Below, piece after piece: positions 12,902 through 24,829 of a DNA stretch of 64,000 bases. The first letter of the stretch is position 1. Every line of letters begins with the position of its first letter. The notes under the pieces are model-generated. The model was not told where the DNA came from and searched no databases. It saw nothing but the letters and a program-made list of their open reading frames with translations. This DNA comes from Druceiella hillmani (taxonomy: Eukaryota; Arthropoda; Insecta; Lepidoptera; Hepialidae): positions 11,793,501-11,857,500 of the forward strand of contig JAYKKI010000037.1 in the NCBI GenBank assembly GCA_039881145.1, read 5' to 3'. Position numbers and translations under genes: made by a program.

Positions 12902-13720
12902 GTTCATAATCCATCCGTAAAATAAAAGTTTTTTTTCTAAATCGATGATTAAATAAAAGAATGGAATGAATTTACTCACCTCATTTTCTTTATTTACATT
13001 TTGCTATTTTCAAATATTCGAATAATACTTACTATATTTTTATAAATTATGGCAAAAGGCAGATCTTACTACATATTTAAAAAAATTGTGTGTAAAACAC
13101 ATTCATTAAATCCTATATGCTTATGATTATACTCTTTGACTAAAGATTGTGAAAATTTGTCATAAAAAACATGGAAGTTAAAAAAAAATACGTAAAACCT
13201 TATATCGCTAATGAACCGTAAACGCAAATTTCATCGATACTTTACTGAAAAATATCATAACGACATAGAAATAACATTTTCAAATACATTAATAAGTTCC
13301 TGTTACATTAATTAACCCACATCACTCATTGATCCATACACTTATTACATTATATTTTCACGCCATATCTCATTCACTAACTCACAGCTATTTGTGTCTC
13401 ATTTTAATCAATTAAAAATTGCACTGAAATAGCGTGATGCATAGTCCCATTACGGAAAAAAATCATAATCAATTTTCATCAGAATCATTCCACCAAATCG
13501 ATAGTAAAAGAGGATTATCTCGAAATCCCAACTTCATTAACAAATAATTATTTGTATCCGTCATACACTCTTAATTGGTACCAATTCCGACATTAAATTT
13601 AAAAATACATTGAAATAAAGCAATTACACAATTTAATAAGCGTCAGCTAGGATTCATTTCAAGACATAGTTTCAACGACATAATTTCAACGACATTTATA
13701 AAATTTTAAGATAAAACATA
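12323..13720. other. Intergenic, no gene recognised
   Basis: The first 220 bases may be the 3' end of the Copia remnant (there is an AATAAA at about 12,519), but no matching LTR partner was seen. The rest is A+T-rich with stops in all frames. Confidence 0.5.
12853..12902. repeat. (TA)n microsatellite
   Basis: About 50 bases of alternating AT with one G interruption near 12,893. Confidence 0.95.
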
Positions 13721-13737
13721 TTTATTTTCTAAGAAAA

Positions 13738-13948
13738 TTACATAATAAACTTATCGTACGGCTCCAGGTAAAACAAAGTAACTGGGTAAACAAGGGAAGC
13801 AATATTGCCAACGCCCTCTTCGTGACCATTAATTACTTTTAAACCGACAAGACCGATAACTGATTTGAGACCACCACCTAATAACGGAAAAACATTGCTA
13901 AAGCACAACCCGACATTAACGTCAGCGGAATTATCGTTATGATTTAAA
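13738..13948 (-). other. Possible 3' terminal exon (weak)
   Basis: On the minus strand a pyrimidine-rich acceptor-like sequence ending TACTCACAG (13,959-13,949) is followed by 70 open codons ending in TAA at 13,740-13,738, then AATAAA 12 bases later (13,726-13,721). The frame has no internal ATG start, includes PLLGGGLKSVIGLVGLK, and is more G+C-rich than its surroundings. I recognise no protein family. The same CTGTGAGT on the plus strand also looks like a donor site, so the signal is ambiguous. It could be chance. Confidence 0.2.
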
Positions 13949-13999
13949 CTGTGAGTAAAAACTACATCGTTACGTGTCGGAAGACTCGTAGCAAACCCG

Positions 14000-16170
14000 G
14001 CGCCTTACGGCGAAAAGCCTTTTCGCGTGCCTCCTTACACGATAAATGCCATGTAATATCCTGTGTAACATTATATAGCGTGGAAAGTATTTGCTGTTAT
14101 TTTTTGTTTAAGGTGTGTAATGCTGTTTTAAGTATGCCGTAATATGTTTGCTCCACATTTAATTAATAGACTTGCAGAAGTTTCCGATTTAAAAGCGCTA
14201 CGGACGAATTTTCCGTGTGTTTATTTAAGTAGTTTTACATTGTTTTCATGTTTCCACGTTCCCAGAAATTCAGTATTATCGCGAATATCAATAATAATTT
14301 ATACCATATTGAAAAAATATGACGTTTCATTTTTAGCTCTTTTCATGTTTATTTGTTAAAGTGGGAATAAATCGATATTAATTTCAATTGTTGCATAAAA
14401 CGACGAGCGTTAAATCGTTATTTAATATTTCAACTTAATTTAAACAAAGTCTAAGCAGCTTCTACACATATGATATCTAATTAATGAGAATCGATTTTAT
14501 CCTAGTAGACATAATTTAAAATTCTATTTAATGATTATATGACTAAGCCTACGCAGATGGAAAAAATTGTGTTCATAAATTTTGTTTACTTTAGGCACAT
14601 TTTTGTCCTTGAACAAATCTTATGTGACTTATGTCAATGTATAAAACAATTTAAATTCATAAATTAGGTATATGATGGTCACGTCATGCAGTCTGTTAGG
14701 ATCATAGCCGCACTCAACAAAATAGCCTCTCTCTGAATACTTTTTTCTGAAAGAAAACGTGCTGAAACTATCATGAAATTTTCCAATATTGAAGGAACAA
14801 GATAATATAGCTCGATAAAAACTTACTAAAGTGATTTAATATTTTAAAGGCGAATAAATGATTTATAATAAAAGATAAAATTATCTAGCACGCTATTTTT
14901 AATACCTTAAGACTATAAATTTATTAATAAATTTGGCTTATACACGACCTTTTATTTTTTACCCTAATGAAAGAGAACGAGTTTATTACTTGCGACCCGC
15001 GTATAATTAAGTTTTGTCAATCTTCTTACATATTTCCTATAAGTTTTAAATAACTCTTGAGAACAGACTTAATATTAGGCAATAGGCTTAATATTTTATC
15101 TAAGTCTTGTTTAATATGGTTTATATTATTTGTATCTTGCTGATGAACGCATTTAAAATGAATGTGTGTATAAATAAGTAATACTAGTTACCCCAATATA
15201 AGGGTTTAAGTCGATCAGCATTTCTTACTGTCGCGTTCTTCGGATTCAATCTGAAAGTACAGATCCCTCAATTTGATATAATTTAGTATTAGACATGTTC
15301 TTAATCAACCGTTACGCCTGACTAATTTTCGTTAACCCATAGCGTTGCGCATTTAATATTTGGGTGACAATGTTTATTGATTTTAAGCCAACTATAATAT
15401 ACATTCGAAAGGAACATAAACGAAAGACATGATTTCAGCTAGAGTCTATGCAATTTTACGTACGAGATACAATTTTGGATACAAATTTCTAATCGAAAAA
15501 AGGTTGTTGTAATTTTTAGATTTCCTAATTTTACAATATTATAAGGATCAAAATACAGCGTGCGAGTAGGTGCAAATAGGATAGTATTCAAAGTACTATC
15601 GGGTTACACCATTGATACAGATAATGGCGGCTATCATCCTTATACATAAGCAAACAAAAAAATTAGTTTAGTTTTGTCCCATTTGCCGACATTTGCAGCT
15701 TTGACAAGAAGAGCTAAATATTACTATTACACAATTGCTATCTCACTCATATCTTCTAGACAATACGAAATATAAAAATAACAAGCGTAAAATACTTTAA
15801 TAAAAATATTATATGAAATGTGGTCGACAGATTTTTACTGACCAAAGCCTTATAATTTAAACACATTTTAAATCTAGGAAGTCAGTATATAATAATATAA
15901 TTCTATAACATAAGGCAGTGACGTCAAATAACCACATACTAGTGATAATTTATACTAATTAGAGCTAAGTAAAATTATAACAAATTACCTCGTTTTTTAA
16001 GATTTTAAAGCGCTAATGACTTGTCGAATTGTATAAAATCATTATCCTTCGCCTTGAAATATCAAAAATAAAATTACATTAAGTTCATTTATGGAAGTTT
16101 ATAAACCAAATACGATCTCTTTTCTTATTTTACTGGTCGTCTTAAAGTTTTTATTGGTGTATTCCTTTTT
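14000..16170. other. Intergenic, no gene recognised
   Basis: Apart from a G+C-richer start (13,990-14,260) this is ordinary A+T-rich sequence. Short open frames here have no recognisable similarity. Confidence 0.5.
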
Positions 16171-16176
16171 AATATC

Positions 16177-16282
<106 letters not shown>

Positions 16283-16327
16283 CCATACCTCAAAAGAATA
16301 AATGAGACCCTCACAAGATCACTCATA

Positions 16328-16395
16328 TCCGTCTGTCCGTCTGTCACAGTCGATTTTCTCAGAAACTACACGACGTAGAAACTTGAAATTTGGTA
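16328..16395. repeat. Dispersed repeat motif, copy 1
   Basis: Starts with GTCTGTCCGTCTGTCACAG and contains CTCAGAAA and GACGTAGAAACTTGAAATTT. A related copy lies at 43,305-43,372 in the same orientation, just beyond a LINE coding end. It may be the 3' untranslated tail of that LINE type or an independent short repeat. Confidence 0.55.
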
Positions 16396-17079
16396 TAGTA
16401 ATATATCTTATTAACTCACATATTTTATACTAACTTTTTAAAATAGGCACATAAAAATTAAAGACGAGGTAAATAAATGGAAATTTGTTTTTATTTTATA
16501 ATTGTTATCAGAGATAAATCTTGTTATCAGAGATGCAATAAAGGGCATGTTATCAAAGATACAATAATTATGATTATCCTAATTATAAAAAAAAAAATAT
16601 GTTCTAAAAAATACGAGAAAATTGTGCACTAATTTCATAAACTACTGTCTATTCTTTTTTAATTTGTTTTATATATGTTTATAATATTTTCTTCATTTTA
16701 GCATTTATTTCTTCAATTCACGCTGTAATAGTATTATCTATGTTTGCTAAAATATTTGAATTTGTTCCATAAGTCCCTTTTTATTCAAAAATCTACAGAA
16801 ACCTATTTTTTTTATAAATTAATAACTAAAATGTTTCAAATAAAACAATTATTATAAAAAACACAAAAACCTACTACGTTAAAATTTAAAAGGAATGTTT
16901 CAACAAAAACACTCTTACGAACTTCAAAAAAATACATTATAGATCTTAATAAGTTATGCAAACAAGCTGAATCAAAACTCTTAACACGCATTTGATTGTT
17001 TTTTATTTTTAATCTCATCCATAACTTTACTAAACGCTAAAACCAATAAACAACATATCTCTTCCGACACAATTGAGGC

Positions 17080-17180
17080 AGCAACGGTGCGACTCGTCCA
17101 TTACGGCGAGCAACGAAGTAGCCGTTACCGATGCCGTTTACGTGCGTCCGCCCAGAGCTAAGTGCGTTTTAATGTTACGG
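17080..17180. other. CpG-rich patch in A+T-rich DNA
   Basis: About 100 bases with at least a dozen CpG dinucleotides, strongly unlike the flanks. A plus-strand frame is open from about 17,042 to 17,223 but matches nothing I know and has no convincing start or splice sites. It could be a promoter island, an exon or part of an old repeat. Confidence 0.35.
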
Positions 17181-17199
17181 GGTGAATTATTGTCGAATT

Positions 17200-18050
17200 G
17201 TTTTGTAATGGAAAACAAAAAATAAAACTTTTTCTAGATTGATGAAACAAGTCGATTGATGAAACGAGATAATGATTAATACAAATTTTATAGCTTTAAA
17301 TTACACGTGGAAAATAAATCCATAAGTTATTCGATGGCTTGTAATACAAGAGAGGAAGAAGTGACGAAATTTTTCTAAATTGCGTATCAGATATTTTTCA
17401 AAGTAGTAAGGCAAGACCTTGCTTCGTTGTCATCCAGCTTGCTGCCACGCACATTTTTGGGTAAATCATATAAAATATGCACACGTTATCTAACATGAGA
17501 ATACAGTCTACATTATAGTACCGACTTTAAGTTCTGATAAAAATTTGTATCAACAGGGCGAACTTCACACTTGTAATTGGGGTTAGTATTTCACATTATC
17601 ACGGCTTAATTGACCGTCCTGTGGGAATTTCGAAAGAATTAAATTAGAGCCATCTTGTCTCCGTTCGTATATTATTTAGACTCTCAGCTAGAAATAAAGA
17701 AATACTTATTTAAGGGTTTTTGTGTAGTTAATTACTAATCGTAATTAATCTTAACCACTATTTCAAATGCAAAAGTTAGGGTGGACGGATGGAGATTTGT
17801 AACTCTATAATCAACAATTACTGCACGAATCTGCAAGAATGTCCTTCAAATGTGATTCCCAAATGTGATTCCCATGGCATGGCATACATAATTTTGTCCG
17901 TCTTAAAACTCATTGACGACCTTACAACTGAGCGCCAATGGATTTTCATCAAAAAAATGGAACCAAAATAAATTAACTATAACTTGAATTGATATATACA
18001 ATATTACTATAGTCCACAAAAATGAAGTTGCAGAATCATAAGCTAGTTAT
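17200..18050. other. Intergenic, nothing seen
   Basis: A+T-rich sequence without supported features up to the left end of the Tc1-like element. Confidence 0.5.
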
Positions 18051-18058
18051 TATATATG

Positions 18059-19586
18059 CATTTGCAAAAAAACAGGCATTTAAGATTTTAAACATAAAAG
18101 CGTAGGGAAATTATATTTTATGCATCGAAAAGAATAAATATTATTTAGTAAGATTAAAAAAACTTTTGGCTAATAAATTAGAATTTTTCAATTCGTGTTT
18201 TTGCATTGTTTTCAAATTACTCATTTCAACAGAAATAAAGAGACATTCAACTAGCAATGTCCTTTATCTAACAAAAGTTACAAAAGAAAAAAGAATATTA
18301 GTATTTAGTGTGACCTCCTTTTGTTGAAATGGCAGCTGCAATTCTTCGTGGTATGTCCTAAACCAGGTTTTTAATGATTTTTTGGGAATACGCACACATT
18401 CAGGCGTAATAACTGTTCTCAGATGTTCCATGGGGCTAGATGTACAGCTTTAATATGCCCTTTTAGAATGTCCTACAGAAGCTCAATAGAATTAAGGTCA
18501 GTACTTCGTGCTGGCCAGTCTAGATAGCGAATCCCTGCCTCAGTTAGACAAACTTCTACTTTATCCGTTCGGTGTGCTCGAACGTTATCGTCCATGAAGT
18601 TCCTGCAACGACTAGTGCTGGTTGTGTATGAGCAATTAGGATTCCCTGATGTATCGTTGTGTATCACAGAGCCATATTCAACAAAAACTCACATTCCGTA
18701 CGATCTTCAGAAATTATGCCTGCCCAAAATATTACAGAGCCTCCGTCATTAAGCTTAACCTCTTCGGACATACGTTTCTTTAATGCTTTCCAGATGTTCT
18801 GAGCACTTTGCGACTTCGTTCCTCACCAAATGAAGAGATTCTAGCTTCATCATAAAATAAAATCTTACTCCTCTCCACATCAATCCAAGTCGCACTATTC
18901 TAGGCAAACCTCGACTTGGTACTACGATGCCCATGAATTAATTCAGAACCCTCAATTGGCTATATGTATCAACTTCTATAAGCCTCCTAATATTCCACAG
19001 GTTAGCACATCTATCACTTCTTTGAGATTATTTTTGATGTTTGAATAGCTAACATATCGGTCGTCCCTGGGCTCAGTACATAGCTTTCTTCCCGATCCTT
19101 GTCTTTTTTTTAATGAATCACTGTCTTAAAATATTTTCCAGGTTCTCTAAACAGTATACAAATTTACAGCAAACCGTTACGAAATGTAATATTGTGTACA
19201 ACTTTCTTCAAGAAGAGTCACTCGCTATATTACCAGCGATTATTGTACGTATGCGATAGTACGTTATAAAATTGATCACAAAAAACAAACTTAATTTAAC
19301 TCAATACATATATTACTAATCAATAATTAAAATTACTTAAACAATTATTTTTAAATAAACAACCCACACAACATAAAACCACATAATGGAAATATATCCT
19401 TTAATTCCATTGGAACATTTTTAAAACAAATTCAAAATTTTCAAATTTGGAACATTTCATCTTAACTGCCAATACTTTTTAATATGCAGACAAATATTTT
19501 AAATTTTTCAAATGTATACAAAATCTCTTTTTTTAAGACTTCCATAAATCTAAGGAACAATTTTAGGTGCCCGTTTTTTGCGAAGG
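18059..19586 (-). mobile_element. Decayed Tc1-like DNA transposon
   Basis: Length of about 1.5 kb fits the Tc1 group. An imperfect inverted repeat bounds it: left TTTGCAAAAAAACAGGCATT (from 18,061) pairs with the right end at about 19,563-19,585 (reverse complement TTCGCAAAAAACGGGCACCT), differing by transitions and one A. Similarity continues weakly outward to TA dinucleotides, the target of this superfamily. The transposase lies centrally on the minus strand with about 230 bases on each side. The transposase is broken, so the copy is inactive. Confidence 0.75.
18305..19330 (-). pseudogene. Tc1-like transposase, DD34E, broken
   Basis: Minus-strand pieces in order: FYDEARISSFGEERSR (first catalytic Asp, near 18,860), GGSVIFWAGI, then FMDDNVRAHRTDKVEVCL with the second Asp, DWPARSTDLNSIELL with the catalytic Glu, and the C-terminal AISTKGGHTKY. 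Thirty-four residues separate the second Asp from the Glu, the Tc1 spacing. The best open stretch is 18,473-18,667; other parts sit in different frames with stops. The paired-like N-terminal DNA-binding part (19,000-19,330) is barely readable. The enzyme would cut and paste the element at TA sites; this copy cannot. Confidence 0.85.
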
Positions 19587-19589
19587 AAT

Positions 19590-20685
19590 GTATGAACAAA
19601 TAAATAAAATAAAATACAGACATGGTTGTTAATTGTCTTGAGATCTTTGTAATATAATTATTTGACTAAAGTAACTTTTAGACACTCTTACGTTTTACTT
19701 TGATTGTAATATTAACTTCAGAAACATTTAACCAGTCCATTAAAAAATGGATTTCAAATGTTTTAGACGGTGTTCCCACTTTAGGCTACCTTCTCCTAAA
19801 CTACTTTTTATTAATATCTGTCGTGTTTACACACCGACCTAATATGAATAATAACAAGAACGTGATGCTTTTTATGATATCAAAGAGTTTTCCTATTATT
19901 TGGAAAATGTTCAGTTGTACCCTCTCGTGTAATAATATCTGCATTTATCTTGATCATAAATGTAGGTGACGATGTAAAATTGAATTATCATAAAATTCAT
20001 CAATTATTGGGACGACAAAAAAAAACATTTTTTGTCGTAATTTCAGAAATAAGACGGGACTTACAATAAATAAATATCATTCTAGTAAAATATACCTAAT
20101 TATATTCGAATTTGACTGGTAGCGCTATATCCTACTGAAATGATCAATTTGACATCGATTTATGTTTCGAACATCTAACATCTAAACATCTAAACATTAA
20201 TGAGTATTAGATATTATGGGTCTGTATTCATCAATTCCATATTACAACAAAATTGATATGAAATTGTTTTTCATTTTTCACAGTATTTTATGTGTTTTCC
20301 CTCAGCTGAAAAATTAATGGTAATTTTTTAATTGTTTACCTCAATATATTTTGAATATGCTCAAATGAACTACGAAACAAAGTCGAAGGTCATAAAATTC
20401 ATATTTCGTAAAGATTTAAACTATTTGTAGAAATTTAATTACATTTTTACATTGATTTATATCTTTTAGGTTCCTATGATGTCTTTAATTTTTTCACATT
20501 ATGTTATCAAATAAATAACACACATGCTCGCAATATGAACCCTAAATAACGATAATTTTTCCTTAAATTATTTGATTACACTTAGAATCTTGTCGGAAAA
20601 ACTACTCTAACGAAGTCCTACAAATACATATACTCCAGCAAACTTTACTAGATTTGTGATAAAAGGTAGACATTTGTTAAATATA
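19590..20685. other. Intergenic, no gene recognised
   Basis: A+T-rich. One 90-codon open frame at 19,700-19,969 has no recognisable similarity and biased composition; I treat it as chance. Confidence 0.5.
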
Positions 20686-20689
20686 TACT

Positions 20690-21300
20690 AAACCAGCTAC
20701 CTGTCACGGTTTCGCCCAGACAAAAAGGGAACGAGAATGCATTTTGTTTTATTCACTTATTTATATAATAACTAGCTCTTACTTGTACACGAGTATGCCA
20801 ATCTAGGCTACAATTTTCTCAGTCCCAATTTTTTCAAAATTCGTCCGCGGTCAATAATAATTACGACTGTCCACAGAAAACCGAATCAATCTTGCAGAAT
20901 TGTCTTGCTTGAGATACTATATGGTCAAGTAGAAATATAAATAAAATCCTAAACATTTTATCTCGCTGTAACTACTTTATATTTTAGGATGCATGGTAAT
21001 CCATCCTATTATATATTCGTATGCCAAATTTCGAGTAGTTTCATTCTGAAATTATGGAGTTATAGAGTGACAAACCACAATACTAAGATTATTTACGATC
21101 AATAATTTTCCATAAATGCTGAAATAATCATTTCTTTGTTTCTTTCTGAGAGTCTTAAATGCAAATCATATACAAGTATTCGTCCTATCACATACAAATG
21201 TCTCTGTTATATAGAAACAATCGAAAAACCTTTCTTTAGTGAGCATCGAGATGCCAAACATACGTGCCAAATTTCAAATTTATAGGGTTTATTTTTCTGT
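20690..21300. repeat. Probable old dispersed repeat
   Basis: The segment starts with CAGCTACCTGTCACGGTTTC and repeats the phrase TGCCAAATTTC (about 21,021 and 21,266) within sentences about FRAGMENTS typical of arthropod interspersed repeats that carry such phrases. No coding region or termini were found, so the class is unknown. Confidence 0.3.
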
Positions 21301-21310
21301 AGATATCCAG

Positions 21311-21311
<1 letters not shown>

Positions 21312-21365
<54 letters not shown>

Positions 21366-21370
21366 ATATA
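21312..21370. repeat. (TA)n microsatellite
   Basis: About 58 bases of alternating TA with one T interruption near 21,351, at the end of the probable dispersed repeat. Confidence 0.95.
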
Positions 21371-22735
21371 CAGACATTGTAATGTATACTTTAAAGAGTA
21401 GTTTCTATACATTTAAACTCTTTACATCATCAACAGTCGAGACGGACAACCAAGGATAAAAGAATCTACAACGTTGCATAAATTTATTTTTTAACGATAA
21501 TTAAAACTTTTAACTCAGTTATTAACATATCTATCATTCTTACTAAAATTAATATAAGTTAGCAAACGTACACGTGGAAAACGACATCGACTCTGATTTC
21601 GAAAATAATATTCGTTTTGATTAAACACATGGTTCGTTCGTTTTAATAAAAAATTGTAAGAAAGTAAGCAATAAAAAACAATATCACGATCAGAATCCAA
21701 ATAGTTATATATCTACACATAAAATGTATAGAACATAAAATAAGAATGCATAATACTAAAATTTATACTGAATCTGGATATGAAGACATGAAACGGGTAT
21801 CGCTTTAGAAGAGGCCACAAAACATAAATTAAAAAAACTATGGCACTTATCATGTCTCTTTGTACACTAATATTTATCCACGTTAATGTTGAGCGACAAA
21901 TTCATGTTGTTTCAGAAATTTTCTGATTTCATTATAATCAAAACTGAATTGTATACTATATGGCTATTAATATCCTAACTTTGAAATTATTCGCATACAC
22001 GAAATACAAATCAGCGTTACAGCAAAATCAGGTTTAACTAGATTAAAATTAGGTGGGTACCTATATACAACGTTAGCACATTATGTATCATCATGTAGAA
22101 GATTCTCTTTGTAAAGCATTTTATTGTGAGCCACACTCATGACAAGCAATATGAGCACTTATGGAAATGAGAAATCCTTACTATTTTCAAGGTATTTTTG
22201 AGGGGTTTACTGAAAAACGACATGGCTATTTCTTGCATTTGTGAATGTATGAAATGTCGCATTACGCAGTACCAATATTTTAATTATTTGAAGTTGCTAT
22301 AGAAAAAGAAGTAACAGTACCTGATAAAAAGAATGTTGCTTAAGTTTTACACCACCATCAAATAATAATTGAATAATACCATATTGATGAATATATAATA
22401 TTAATGACATACCGGGCAAAAACATTGAATAACACAATAAAATATTATATGGAATCCACAATTAAATGAAACTACGTGATCTAGTATTATTTCTACTTTC
22501 TTTAAGTTCTTTGCCACGACCTAGGTTTCGTTGTATTACAACATCTTCAGGTGGGCTATGTGAATAATGAATTTCTACAAAATTAACGCCAAATATATTC
22601 AATAATTAATATGGAATATTATAATCGTTTTTAACTCACTCCTCAAATTCGAATTCCATAATCTGCTTAATTACTTGTTCAATCCTCTCGATAGATAAAT
22701 TATAATAAACATTATTATAAAGGTTGCAAAAAGAA
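21371..22735. other. Intergenic, nothing seen
   Basis: A+T-rich sequence with no supported gene, RNA or repeat until the G+C-rich repeat that starts near 22,740. Confidence 0.5.
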
Positions 22736-22739
22736 ACAA

Positions 22740-22995
22740 TATCAAAGCGACTGAGGCAACGGTCGACCTATCAATCCTCGCAGCGCGTGAAACAATATTG
22801 ATTTTTGAAGGTACGAGCGACCCACCCATCTCCCGCCACTAGTGATCGCCGCTCCTCAAATACTGTCCACTATCTGCTCCATAACTTACCCTGATAACGT
22901 ACAACGAGCACACAGGCTGGCAATGTAACCGATTGCACGTGTTCGTAGCTGCTCCCGTGAAAACTAGCGCTCGGACGACATGAATCAAGCGAATC
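22740..22995. repeat. G+C-rich dispersed repeat, copy 1
   Basis: Shares several phrases in order with 34,385-34,580: an ACTGAGGC or ACCGAGGC start, AAACAATATTG or GAACAATATGG, GGTACGAGCGA or GGCACGAGTGA, GAGCACAC followed by CTGGCA, then GTGTTCGT or GTGTTTGT and CGAC-TGAAT at the end. Copy 1 has about 50 extra bases in the middle. The family is unclassified; no tRNA promoter boxes or transposase motif were found. A short frame is partly shared but has stops in both copies. Confidence 0.6.
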
Positions 22996-23934
22996 ACATA
23001 CCTAATGACGAGCACCCGATTTGTTTTCTAAAATTAGCATCACTTATTGCATTATCGTACTGCATTATCAGAAAGTTTTATTAAATACCATATCAACTAA
23101 ATTTATTAACCACCATTTTCAAGCGTACAAATTCCAATAGTCAACTAAGGCTGGGATAGAAACTGAAACACCACTTGCTCTATCGTATACTCTTGTCCTA
23201 AGCTTGCATCCAAAATTTAAAACTGCTACTTTGAGTATTATAAAAATTTGGTTTAAGTTTTGGCGCAAGTATGCTAACGTATGTTTGGAACATTGAAGCT
23301 AGCTAAATGTGAGTTGAAGATATTAGGGACATACATAGATGTGATTTAAGTGCTCATACTACCAGCCTTCTGCAACAACGATACACGGCTGCTGTGAACG
23401 CTTCTGCTAAGAATTTAAATTTTTTTAATAAAAAGTCAATGCTCTACTACGCAATAGCGGAACGGGTCGCTAGTATTAAGGGTGTATATCTGATTCATAT
23501 CATTAGGGTGAACTCTGCTTAAGAAGTAGCGCCAACCAAAACAGACCTCCAATCCCAATAGCCTCCGTACATGAGCAAAGCCTACTCCGATATCTTCATA
23601 GACTAATGACATGCATAATTTCAATTCATAGTATTATATTACTCAATCTAGAGTCAACCGAGACAGTAATTATGATAAATGTTGTCAGCACTGCTCATTA
23701 CTTTTTCTTTTCCGATGATTTCAAATACTTCTTCTTTTGTTAATACTAAAGAGTTTTAAATCACTTAGCTTTACTAACCTGGGATTGAACTATTCCAACG
23801 TGAGATCGATTCAATACTTCAATAGAATTTGGGCAATAAGCAACATTTGACTTTGTGCTAATGTGCAATGATGGCATAATTATATGTCTCTTTTTGCATA
23901 CCTATAAGCAAGATGAAACTATGGTCGAAAGATT

Positions 23935-24180
23935 TTATTTGTAGCATATCTTGGTGTGATTATGGATATCCACCTCACATTTCACAATCATGTCAACGGA
24001 ACCTGTCAGAATACCTTCAGGGTTGTACACGCTATGTGGCATTCCAGCTACTTAATCGTTTACATCCTGACTTTGTCTCACTCTATAATCTGTATTATTC
24101 AAACAAATGCAGCCATCAGCTCCCGTATGAAACTAGTTACACCCTCGTTCTGGGTAAAACATTAACAAATTTTAATTGAT
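23935..24180 (+). pseudogene. LINE reverse-transcriptase C-terminal scrap
   Basis: One plus-strand frame reads LGVIMDIHLTFHNHVNGTC then NTFRVVHAMWHSSYL, which resembles the region after the catalytic core of LINE reverse transcriptases (typically a LGV-D--LTW--H motif). Upstream and downstream similarity is lost quickly. No termini were seen. An unrelated open frame overlapping it by one base shift (23,913-24,179) is a shadow. Confidence 0.45.
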
Positions 24181-24748
24181 TTTTGTATTACAAATTATGT
24201 GTAAAATATATTTAGATTGTATATTGAGAACGGTGGAATGTAATTTTCTTTAAATCTAATAGGAATTGCTTGTGATTATGCATTTTATTTTTATTAATTA
24301 ATCATTATTTTGACAATATCTCCGTATTAAATTGAATATCACTTTATGCTCCTGGTTGTTACATGAGAGGACAAGTCATAGTTTTTACTTCATCTATCCA
24401 GAAGGCACACGAGCATTCACTTGTATCGTGGGCTTATATTAATCAGCGAAATGTAAGAGATGGAACCTAGTCTGAAAATATTTCCCACTCCCTTGAATCC
24501 AACGGAATATGATTATTATGTTACTCAGTTACTTGGCTCACGATTAATTGTAATGATTAGTATAATTTTAATTGAAATTACTATGTTTTGCAGTCTTTTT
24601 CGTTTAATGTTTCTATTAGACTTTTGCCCTTAAACAATATGTATTTATGATAAATGCATATGTCTAACGCTATGTGTAAATCTGACGGTTGAGCATGGGG
24701 TTTGTAAGAAATAAATATACTATTTAACGAACTCGTAACATTTTGCAC

Positions 24749-24825
24749 AGATTTAACCTGAAATAGAAGTAATTTTTTTACAATTAAAAATTATAAAAAA
24801 ATTACTTCTATTTCAGGTTAAATCT
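24749..24825. repeat. Perfect 32 bp inverted repeat, 13-base loop
   Basis: The arm at 24,749-24,780 begins AGATTTAACCTGAAATAGAA and is exactly complementary to 24,794-24,825. The loop is CAATTAAAAATTA, which can itself pair. Thirty-two matched pairs with no mismatch imply recent origin or correction. No target-site duplication is visible. It may be a foldback element or a hairpin small-RNA source. Confidence 0.9.
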
Positions 24826-24829
24826 AGTA

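Noticed and set aside
23436..23624. Open minus-strand frame near the LINE scrap
   Set aside because: I looked for reverse transcriptase or LTR element similarity and could not support any.
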